This document shows positions 57,612 through 64,000 of a stretch of DNA of 64,000 nucleotides, one piece after another. Source of the stretch: Micromonospora_J zhanjiangensis (GTDB taxonomy: Bacteria; Actinomycetota; Actinomycetes; Mycobacteriales; Micromonosporaceae); assembly GCF_042650605.1 (NCBI RefSeq), contig NZ_JBHSBN010000006.1, positions 248,001-312,000 of the forward strand. The letters are read 5' to 3'. The notes beneath the pieces were generated by a model, which saw only the letters and a list, made by a program, of their open reading frames with translations, was not told the DNA's origin and did not search any database. Position numbers and translations under genes: made by a program. The stretch's first letter is position 1. The number at the start of each line of letters is the position of its first letter.

Positions 57612-58289
57612 ATGCATCGAACGATCACGCAACGTCCCGTCAGTCTGCTCCGGCGCGGCGCCGATGCGTACTGCCTGGCTACTGATCTGCCTATATTCCA
57701 CCTCGACCCGGGCGCCGTCACCTCCGATGCCCGGATCGGCCGCCGCATCGCCGCTGCCTACCTCGCCGGGCCGGCTGCCGACACGGCGGCGGAGCCCGCG
57801 TACCGGGCGTTTCGGGCCGAGACGGCAGCCCAGTTCGAGTTCCTGACCCGGTCACGCGGCCGGGGCGGCCTCGGCATCGAGGTCCTGGTCCAAGCCGAGG
57901 ATCCCTACCCTGATGCCGCGGCGATGACGTCCGATCTCCGCGACTTCGGCCTGCTGCGTGTGTATGGCACGGCAGGCTGCGGAAACCCGCATCCGTATCT
58001 GAGCAACGACGACAACGACATGTTCCGGGCGGTGCACGACGCGTTCGGTCACGCGGCGACCGGCCGCGGCTTTGACCGGCACGGCGAGGAGGCCGCGTGG
58101 CTCAAGCACGCCACGATGTACTCCCCGCTCGCCCGCCAGGCCATGACGACCGAGACCCGCGGCCAGACCTGCGTGTTCTTCTACTACTTCAAGGGCGAGC
58201 GGTTCCCGAGACAGAAGATGTTCGTGCTGCCCGAGCCGTTCTGGCGCCTCGACATTCCGCCCGCGACCGGCGGGGGTGAGCGCGGATGA
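57612..58289 (+). CDS. Phage-type conserved protein with HDxFGHA motif
   Basis: A 225-aa protein. The centre reads MFRAVHDAFGHAATGRGFDRHGEEAAWLKHATMYSPLARQAMTTETRGQ in pattern, with HD and GHA histidines, GEE, and YSP-x-TTETRGQ. I recall closely similar motifs in phage and cyanophage proteins of unknown function; the clustered His/Asp/Glu suggest a metal site. ATG 57612 gives the full length; an overlapping out-of-frame ATG at 57602 has the better ribosome site. It overlaps nothing else; a truncated transposase follows directly. Confidence 0.65.
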   Translation: MHRTITQRPVSLLRRGADAYCLATDLPIFHLDPGAVTSDARIGRRIAAAYLAGPAADTAAEPAYRAFRAETAAQFEFLTRSRGRGGLGIEVLVQAEDPYPDAAAMTSDLRDFGLLRVYGTAGCGNPHPYLSNDDNDMFRAVHDAFGHAATGRGFDRHGEEAAWLKHATMYSPLARQAMTTETRGQTCVFFYYFKGERFPRQKMFVLPEPFWRLDIPPATGGGERG

Positions 58290-58339
58290 ACCCGCAGCAG
58301 CCGCTCGTGGAGGCGATCTCCGGTTTTGCCGCACACGCC

Positions 58340-58996
58340 AATCAATGGGTGAAGTGCCCACCCGGCACCGGCCTGCGGACGGATGACCAGTGGCCCGAAC
58401 TCGTCGAAGGCGAACACCCGCTGCGGGAAATGCGCGGTGACGTACTCGATGCGGGCCAGCCTGGCATCTCGGTCGGGGTCGATGGACTCCTTCCACGTCT
58501 TCGTCCGCTGAAAGGTGATCTTGTGCTGGTGCAGGATCTGCCGCAGCCGTTTCCGTCCGATTCGTATCCGGCGGGCGGCATGGGCGGTGAGGTAATCGGC
58601 GAGCCTACGCACGCTCCATCCGGTGAACGGCCGCCCCAGTGCTTCGGGGCGGGCGTTGGCCGTCTCGAAGATGAACGCCTCGTCATCGTCGCTGATCTGG
58701 CAGGGACGGCCACCCGCCCACTGAGGGTCCAGGCTGGTCATGCCCATCTCGTTGAACCGGTGGTTTACTTGCCGGACCGTGTCCTCGTCCGCCTGCACCA
58801 CCCGGGCGATCGCTGGCACGGTGTTCCCACCGGCTGAAGCGAGCACCACCATGGCCTGCGGTAATCGGACTGCCGAGCCGGTACCACGACGGGTGATCCT
58901 CAGCAACTGCTGACACTCCCGGTCACCGAGCCGCCGGACGAGCACAAATTCCGCCACCGCCACCGCCTGAAGCCCACGGCGCCACCCGTCAGCCAA
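58340..58996 (-). pseudogene. Truncated IS630-family transposase
   Basis: Leftward frame from 58996: HTH part (RLPQAMVVLASAGGNTVPAIARVVQADEDTVRQVNHRFNEMG in pattern), LDPQWAGGRPCQIS, RSVRRLADYLT-type segments, KTWKESIDPD and the first catalytic aspartate in VFAFDEFGPLVIRP. After GAGWALH (about 58340) the match ends, so the second aspartate and the glutamate of the DDE triad are missing. It is a remnant, different from the intact IS630 at 45987. Confidence 0.85.
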
Positions 58997-59293
58997 GCCG
59001 GCGGCGTGTCATCCAACACCGCGCACCTTCGTGGTCAGAGCACTAGCCGGCTGCTGCCCGAGGCGGCGGTCTTGCTCGACACCGTTGCCGTTGGCGCCGG
59101 CTTCATCGGGCACGACGGCTTGCTATCCCGTCCTACCTGGTCCTACGCCGTCGCAGCACATCCCAACACGGTAGTCCCGCGTTGCCCGTCTGCCTGACCC
59201 TGACCGCACAACTCATCCGGGCCCGGCTACAGCCGAGGCTCCGGCACCGGTCGCAGACGAGGAGCGCAACCATCATGGAGAGGCGCAATCATC
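58997..59293. other. Gap without supported gene
   Basis: Upstream of the acyltransferase-like gene. A near-duplication at 59267-59302 (two copies of a GCAAxCATCATGGAGAG unit) repeats the start-codon region of that gene; nothing else is seen. Confidence 0.5.
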
Positions 59294-60169
59294 ATGGAGA
59301 GCAAAGACGAACACTTCAGGGACGTGCCCTGGAGCCGCGAGCCGAGGTACGTGCGGCGGCTGCGGGAGGACGCGACCCGCGTGAGTAGCGTCCCGCGTGC
59401 CCTGTACGCCCAGTTCCGGCGGGCTAGGATCCAGGTCAGGATCATCGGCGATGTGTCGGTCTGGTCTCGCCCCGGACAGGCGTGTCTGCTGGTGGGCGAC
59501 CATCGGGATCGGTTCGAACTCGCCCCACTGTTCGCGATGCTCGGATCGTGCGGACGGTCCGACGTCCATATCATCGCCAAGTCCTACTCGATGAGCGCGG
59601 CAATCATCAGGGCCGCCGGACGTGCTGCAGAGGGCATCGTCCTCCCGGTTGATCCCGGCACGTTGGCCGGGGACCGACCGATTGTGCTCAACCGCGACCT
59701 CCCACAACGGGTCCGCCTGGGACGCCAGGCACTGACCCGAGCGGCCCTGCGCGAGGCTAACCGCCGCACCATCGCCCGCGCGGCTGAGCTGCTGGTCGCG
59801 GGCCATCTCGTCACGTTGTTCCCGTGCGGCGCGGTGACGAGCGCCTTGCGCAGCCCGTGGCGACCGGGGCTCGGTCGCCTGATCAAGCAGCTCGAACCGG
59901 AACAGCGTATTGAGGTCCACATTGTTTTGTTCCGCTTCGATGACTTCGCCCCCACCCGGCTCGTCCGTCGCCTCCTGCTGGACAGCCACGACGTGCGGCC
60001 GCGCCGTCCGCTCCCGCTGACGCTGCGGATCGGAGCGCAGGGAAGCGTCCATGAGATGCTCGGCGCGGAGGCGCCAATCGACCTCCTCACCGCGGAGGAG
60101 ATCACTGAGCGGCTGCGCCGTCGGTACCAGGGCGTCTTCGGGCGGTTTCAGCCCGGACTGGACAGGTAA
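59294..60169 (+). CDS. Acyltransferase-like (PlsC-type fold) protein
   Basis: A 291-aa protein without membrane helices. The pattern LVGDHRDRFELAPLFAML resembles the H-x4-D box of lysophospholipid acyltransferases, but with glutamate in place of aspartate. Further on, AELLVAGHLVTLFPCGAV sits where FPEG motifs occur, with C in place of E, then RPGLGRLIKQ. The protein is thus either a diverged acyltransferase or a pseudoenzyme. ATG 59294 is in a repeated start region, with GGAGAGG upstream. Neighbour downstream is a DUF4231-type membrane protein on the opposite strand. Confidence 0.5.
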   Translation: MESKDEHFRDVPWSREPRYVRRLREDATRVSSVPRALYAQFRRARIQVRIIGDVSVWSRPGQACLLVGDHRDRFELAPLFAMLGSCGRSDVHIIAKSYSMSAAIIRAAGRAAEGIVLPVDPGTLAGDRPIVLNRDLPQRVRLGRQALTRAALREANRRTIARAAELLVAGHLVTLFPCGAVTSALRSPWRPGLGRLIKQLEPEQRIEVHIVLFRFDDFAPTRLVRRLLLDSHDVRPRRPLPLTLRIGAQGSVHEMLGAEAPIDLLTAEEITERLRRRYQGVFGRFQPGLDR

Positions 60170-60669
60170 CGCGTGTCGGTGCCGCCGTTCGCCGCTTGAC
60201 TGGCTCTCGAACGGTGCCACGTCTCCCATTCCTCGATGTCGACACGCACGATCTCATTGATCACGCTTACCAGGCGCGGGGCGCCGGGGCCCTGGTCATC
60301 GTAGGGTTCCAGCCCCGCGCCGAAGCGTGCCACTTCCCGCTCGATCTGGCGGCTCACACGGGCGAAACGGATCCAGTTCCGGTGCCAGTCAAATGTGTGT
60401 CGGACCCCGGCGATGAAGACGAGCCCGCCGCCGAGGAGGGCGGTGACGAGGCCACTCGCCCCCAAGGCCACGGCGGTAGGCACGCAGGCGGCGCCGAGGA
60501 CGCTGGCGAGCTCCATCAGTTGGTAGCTGAGCCGGGATCGACGCGCTCTCGCGCTGTACCAGCGCCACTCATTCACAACGAAGCCCGGAACCTCGACATC
60601 ACCGGGCCCGCGGATGCTGGACATCCAGGTCGAGCGGCGTTCGCTACCAGGGTAGGTTGAGCTGCCCAT
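60148..60669 (-). CDS. DUF4231/SLATT-type two-helix membrane protein
   Basis: A 173-aa protein. The central pattern WYSARARRSRLSYQLMELASVLGAACVPTAVALGASGLVTALLGGGLVFIAGVRHTFDWHRNWIRFARVSRQIEREVARF is read in segments: a juxtamembrane basic helix, two membrane helices (about 72-92, 93-110) and a DUF4231-like W-x-NWIRFA helix. ATG 60669 follows AGGAAGG; ATG 60690 and the longer frame are less likely. DUF4231/SLATT membrane proteins are often pore effectors of nucleotide-second-messenger defence. No cyclase is found nearby, so the activator is unknown. It overlaps the acyltransferase-like gene by 22 bp, convergent. Confidence 0.65.
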   Translation of the reverse strand: MGSSTYPGSERRSTWMSSIRGPGDVEVPGFVVNEWRWYSARARRSRLSYQLMELASVLGAACVPTAVALGASGLVTALLGGGLVFIAGVRHTFDWHRNWIRFARVSRQIEREVARFGAGLEPYDDQGPGAPRLVSVINEIVRVDIEEWETWHRSRASQAANGGTDTRYLSSPG

Positions 60670-60795
60670 TGCCGCCTTCCTATGCACCATGCGATCACCT
60701 ATCGCTCCGTGTAGATGAAAGGGTACCGAGTGTGCGTAATTCGCGGCAGTCGTAGCTTCAGCTTGAGGGGGCGCTGCAAATGACTCGATCTCCTG

Positions 60796-62229
60796 GTGGA
60801 CCGCGCAGTCGACTGCCTGCCCAACATGCTTGACCTCATGCTCGTCAAAGACGGAGATGACTCGGATCGGTGGTGGGAAGACCATCTCGCTACCAGCAAG
60901 GCATGGAAGGCGATGTGGGAGCAGGTGCTGGCCATCCACACCGACCGCCACCGCCAGCTGGTCGAATGGGCAGACGATACGAAGGCAGATCACGTCATCC
61001 GCGAGCACCTGCTCGCTACCTTTCCGTGGCTGGTCGAGCCGGCACTCCTGGAGGAGATCGCAACGGACGATCTGGCAAGGTTCTCACGAAATGTGCTGAT
61101 CACGCGCATTTGCCGGTCACTGCGCGACGGCGCCCCCAAAGAGAAGCTACTCGCCGATCACGCCGCAGACCTCGCCGCGCTGCAGTCCGACGATCTCCGG
61201 CACGTAGAGGCGTTCCTCGATGACGCCGCCGGAATTCAGCAATTCGGCTGTCAGGCCACGACCTCTTGGATAGAGCGAGCAGCGGAAGGTTCCTGGCGAT
61301 ACGTCCGCGTACCCGAGGAGGCAAAGGACCGGATTGGGCGACCCGATCATTGGGATGCCTCCACCGAACTGCTGCGGGCACTCGGCCGGCGCTTTGCGGA
61401 GGCCGCCGTGCAAGCGCTTAAACTCTGGGAACCTCAGCCCCGAAGACGTATCCGGATCCGCCTCACCTGCGGTGGCTCCATCTCATGCTGCTCCATCTGC
61501 CGACCGTCACCGATGACATCGCCCAGCGCGTCCGAGCTGTGCTCGCAGCCAACCGTCCCACCGCTGGAAGCCGATGGGCAGTCATCAGCCATACCGAATT
61601 GGAACGGCAGCGACACTCGGCCGAGTTGCGCGCGTCAATCGAATGAATCATCGGTGACCCCGCAGCTGTGACTCGCGGAGTGGCCCTGGGTGATCCTCGC
61701 CTGGTTACGGCTCGGAGACTGGCCGATGCGCCAGATGACGTCCTCCATGACTACCTTCAGCGGCATCGACAGGACGACGACCTGGTTGAGATCGCGCTGC
61801 TGTCTTTCGCTTGGCGCACCCACCGGCCGCAGCTCTCGTTCACCGACGTACTCGCCCGGCACATAAACCCTGCGGGCCGCCCTGATACGCATCACCACCG
61901 AGCTGCGCCGCCGGCTCGGCGGCAGCCCAAACTATCGGGAGGCGTGGACGCGGCAGTTCCTGACTCTGCCCGACTGCGAGGACGACCTGATCCGCGCCCT
62001 TCCGGCGTGGGCGGTCCTCACGCTTGCTGGCGCGAACCGCTATCGGGCCGGCAACCATGCCGTCACCTCGATCGTCAAAACTGCGCTCGGCGACAGTGCC
62101 GAGGCGTGGGCGCGTTTTGCCGCCATCCCGGCGTCCCCCACCGGGCCGAACGCCTGGCTCCGGCTCGGCGACCTCCTCGACGCCGCCGCTACCGGCTCTG
62201 TTTGGCCCTCGCCGCCGAGTTCAAGATGA
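60796..62229 (+). pseudogene. Decayed gene with two frameshifts and one nonsense codon
   Basis: One continuous helical protein of about 475 aa can be followed only by changing frames. Frame A runs from GTG 60796 (LVEWADDTKADHVIREHLLATFPWLVEP ... ALKLW) to about 61430. Frame B continues with PPHLRWLHLMLLHLPTVTDD to a TGA at 61644 (SIE-stop-IIGDPAAV), where CGA would keep it open. It then continues in the same frame to VLARHIN, and after a shift near 61866 frame C reads ALIRITTELRRRLGGSPNYREAW to TGA 62227-62229. The first shift needs one extra G in a TGGGA run. Function unknown. Sequencing error is possible for one lesion, less so for three. Confidence 0.65.
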
Positions 62230-62340
62230 AATCTGTCATCCACGTGTCGCGGTTCGCACTACTGCCGCTGGCCAAGCCCTGCGGCAGAACCGAGCAGTCC
62301 GAAGCGCGAGCCGCGCCACGTGGGTTGTCCACCTGGGCAT

Positions 62341-63255
62341 CTATGGTGTCGTCGCCGCGTAGGGACGCTCCAGCATGTTGTCAAACCGTTCGAACAGAGA
62401 TTTGGTGACCTCCTTGGCGGGCAGCTTGCCGCGGTAGGCCATCAGCCCGGTGTAGTCGTTGTCCTGGACGAGTTCTTCCAGGATGCTGTCCCAGTCGTAG
62501 TCGGCGGCCGACTCGGGCAGCCGCTCCAACATGTCGTCATAGCTGCCGAGTTCGAGCTCGACGTTGGCGCGGTCGGTCATCAGGTGCAGAGCGATCTCCT
62601 CGGCGTTTGTCCGGGGTTGTGGCTCGATACCGTGGGCGAGGTCCGCAGCCAGGGCGACGAACGTGGCCCGGAACTGGACCAGCGAGGTTGGAGTCAGCTG
62701 CTTGATGAACGGCGGAAAGTCCCAGTTATCCAGGTCCCTCATCGCGCCGCTTACCTCGTCGCTGAGTGTCATCGCTGCGACGTACAACAGCAGTGCCGTC
62801 CGGGGCGTGATCACCGGTGCCAGACAGGCGTCGCACTCGCCGCTGTCGCAGGCAGGGCAGTCGAGGCATCCGTCGCCGCATGTCGGGCAGGTGCCGCACC
62901 CTCCTGTCGGGCACCCGTTGGTCGGGAAGCTGGCGATCCCGGCGTGAGCCCGGCGTCGCAGTTGAACGGCCAGACGGTGCCGGCTAGGGCGGAGGGCGTC
63001 CAGGATCGCAGTCACTGACGCGCGGACCGGACCCGGCTCGGCATCGAGGGCGGTCAGCAACCGTTCCCGGGTCCGCTCGGGCGGGTATCCGACGGTCAGC
63101 AGGTTCAACAGGTCCGCGACGGTGTCGGCTCGCTCCGCAGTGGGGAACGTGGCCAGGGCCTCCACCGTTTCCCCGCTACCGTGGTCGACAATGGCGAACA
63201 CCCGGTGGGTGCTGGCGGTGTGCTGTGGCAGGAAACCGTGATAGATCGTCTTCAT
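62341..63255 (-). CDS. Cysteine-rich protein, last gene of the island
   Basis: A 304-aa protein with a tight cluster of cysteines (CPTGGCGTCPTCGDGC and LDCPACDSGECDAC, ten cysteines within about 30 residues at about 107-140), suggesting two zinc knuckles. Flanking parts are helical: FPTAERADTVADLLNLLTVG before; TALLLYVAAMTLSDEVSGAM and NAEEIALHLMTDRANVELELGSYDDMLERLPESAADYDWDSILEELVQ in pattern after. ATG 63255 follows AAAGG; the longer open frame is unsupported. No family is recognised. It could be a regulator or accessory of the island end. Confidence 0.6.
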   Translation of the reverse strand: MKTIYHGFLPQHTASTHRVFAIVDHGSGETVEALATFPTAERADTVADLLNLLTVGYPPERTRERLLTALDAEPGPVRASVTAILDALRPSRHRLAVQLRRRAHAGIASFPTNGCPTGGCGTCPTCGDGCLDCPACDSGECDACLAPVITPRTALLLYVAAMTLSDEVSGAMRDLDNWDFPPFIKQLTPTSLVQFRATFVALAADLAHGIEPQPRTNAEEIALHLMTDRANVELELGSYDDMLERLPESAADYDWDSILEELVQDNDYTGLMAYRGKLPAKEVTKSLFERFDNMLERPYAATTP

Positions 63256-63727
63256 CTGGGAAACCTTTCGATGAGCGGGCGCACTCAACGTGCGGGCGCT
63301 CCACGAGGGAAAGAGCATGGCGAGGCTGCACGTTGCGGTACGTCCGCAACGCCGTTGCCTACGAAGATTCGCGGCTGCCTGCCAGGGTCCGACCCTGACC
63401 GCGTAGCCAGATACCTGAATATCAGAGTCAGCCCCACCGGGCAAGCCTGCTCCTCTCCGTGGCCCCGCCGGATACGGCTTCCCCGCGGGTCAACGTCTGG
63501 CCGTCCCACCACCCCGATTCGATCTCGCGGCGGCTCCGGGGTGCTCGGTGGGTGCTCGGACGTCGAGGAACTGGCACGGACGCTCCGGGACCGGGATGGA
63601 TTTCGGCCTGCCTGCCGGGGAAACCAGTGATCTGCCTCGGTCGATGTAAAGCCGGACCTGCGGGGATGCGGTGGGACTAGTTTGGACGCGCCCGGACACG
63701 ACTGGACTCCGCCACTCCCCGCAAGAT
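63256..63727. other. Right-end non-coding arm of the island
   Basis: About 470 bp without a supported gene. A small inverted repeat, GTTGCGG/CCGCAAC, lies at 63334-63352. The direct-repeat pair GGTGCTCG lies at 63540-63558 (see separate entry). No excisionase-size reading frame with ribosome site was found. Confidence 0.5.
63539..63558. repeat. 20-bp repeat copy 1 (two GGTGCTCG units, 11 bp apart)
   Basis: GGGTGCTCGGTGGGTGCTCG at 63539-63558, identical to 63850-63869 on the other side of attR and in the same orientation. GGTGCTCG occurs twice at 11-bp spacing in each copy. It is a candidate set of integrase arm-type sites. Confidence 0.6.
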
Positions 63728-63777
63728 CATCTGACTACGGATCAGAAGGTTAGGGGTTCGAGTCCCTTCGGGCGCGC
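63728..63777. repeat. attR: 50-bp direct repeat (right copy)
   Basis: Exact copy of 35793-35842, the tRNA-Arg(ACG) 3' part, lacking the 5' half of the tRNA. It marks the right end of the island. It is the host's original tRNA 3' end, still followed by a tRNA-type terminator. Confidence 0.95.
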
Positions 63778-63786
63778 AAGATCAAG

Positions 63787-63832
63787 AGGCGCCTGACCTG
63801 CGGAAGTATAGGTCAGGCGCCTTAACTTTTTT
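63787..63832 (+). terminator. Rho-independent terminator after attR
   Basis: Perfect 13-bp arms AGGCGCCTGACCT (63787-63799) and its complement (63810-63822), then TAACTTTTTTG. It lies ten bases past the attR repeat, where the original tRNA-Arg terminator should be. Confidence 0.92.
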
Positions 63833-63849
63833 GTCCCTTGTGGTTGGTT

Positions 63850-63869
63850 GGGTGCTCGGTGGGTGCTCG
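63850..63869. repeat. 20-bp repeat copy 2 beyond attR
   Basis: Second copy of the 20-bp repeat at 63539-63558. Its position relative to attR (73 bp past, after the terminator) parallels the TGAGTCACG pair after attL. The rest to 64000 shows no complete gene. Confidence 0.6.
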
Positions 63870-64000
63870 TGCGACAAACATCCCCTCCGTCCTGCCGGGT
63901 CCGGGTGAGTGCTGTTGAGTCCGCGTCCGTTTGGCGGCGATTCGAGTCGCTGTCCTCCTGTCCCGAATTCTGGGATGCCGCGGCGGGACTGCTGTGCGGA

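Larger units (their letters stand above)
35843..63777. mobile_element. Integrated genomic island at tRNA-Arg(ACG), about 27.9 kb
   Basis: Bounded by the 50-bp attL/attR repeats and carrying a tyrosine integrase immediately inside attL. Cargo: two integrases, Abi_C gene, ABC-3C operon, RexAB-like pair, IS630 element, IS256 and IS630 remnants, Hsp70-FtsK-protease operon, tandem ATP-cone regulator and several unknown genes. I see no Rep, relaxase, TraB-type transfer gene with membrane helices, or clear excisionase. It is therefore a defence-type island, perhaps mobilised by excision only or already fixed. Confidence 0.9.

Noticed and set aside
63181..63630. A 149-codon rightward open frame at the island's right end
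   Set aside because: Runs antisense through the start of the Cys-rich gene and across the repeat pair; no ribosome site or pattern.
35843..63777. Actinomycete integrative conjugative element (AICE) with FtsK-like TraB
   Set aside because: The only FtsK-type gene sits in the Hsp70 operon, lacks membrane helices and has EssC-like layout; no Rep, relaxase or Xis was seen.
1..64000. CRISPR array
   Set aside because: No regularly spaced repeat series was seen; only paired or tandem double repeats occur.

Overview
The window is very GC-rich DNA with dense, often overlapping genes, many GTG/TTG starts and hairpin terminators mostly without T-tracts. The gene families (paired DUF5753-type HTH and DUF397 genes, SoxR with few partners, large secreted PKD/CBM/ricin proteins, tRNA-integrated elements) point to a filamentous actinomycete, most likely Micromonosporaceae. 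The genus is not determined by anything read here.

Positions 1-35,700 look like ordinary chromosome. They hold an OmpR/HisKA two-component pair; a five-gene sugar ABC importer operon with a sugar isomerase, divergent from a 1,186-residue secreted ThuA/sorbosone-dehydrogenase/PKD/CBM/ricin protein; two glycosyltransferases; a split transketolase next to soxR and a quinone oxidoreductase; tRNA-Ser(TGA); a DUF5753/DUF397 pair with four translationally coupled mini-genes; PadR plus membrane protein; a dimethylformamidase-like protein; PEBP, methyltransferase and FhuF-like genes (the last behind iron boxes); an XRE-peptide deformylase fusion; a flavohemoglobin behind a perfect 32-bp palindrome; a CPBP protease; and a basic low-complexity protein. 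tRNA-Ser(GCT) and tRNA-Arg(ACG) follow.

Positions 35,843-63,777 are an integrated genomic island. Its target is the 3' end of tRNA-Arg(ACG): the last 50 bp (35793-35842) recur exactly at 63728-63777. A tyrosine integrase sits just inside the left end and a second, related integrase lies beside it. I see no replication gene, relaxase or recognisable excisionase. The cargo looks like immunity: (i) an Abi_C protein followed by an ABC-three-component (ABC-3C) operon; (ii) a two-gene unit that I read as a RexA/RexB-like abortive-infection pair, with an intact IS630-type insertion just upstream; (iii) a seven-gene operon (55010 down to 47394) encoding a lid-less Hsp70, a J-like TPR membrane protein without HPD, GrpE, an FtsK/EssC-like ATPase, a tail-anchored coiled-coil protein, a WXG100-size helical protein and an HExxH metalloprotease; (iv) a divergent NrdR-like regulator with two ATP-cones; (v) a phage-type HDxFGHA protein, an acyltransferase-like protein, a DUF4231/SLATT-type membrane protein, a Cys-rich protein and decayed genes.

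The chaperone-translocase-protease operon with its putative nucleotide-sensing regulator is the best candidate for an undescribed system. My working model is that nucleotide-pool disturbance relieves repression, the Hsp70 machine remodels a substrate or assembly, the FtsK-like motor moves or unfolds the small helical protein or the protease, and the protease acts as effector. This model is inference. Right of the island the sequence again shows terminator plus 11-bp-spaced direct repeats, as at the island's left end, so another element may start there.
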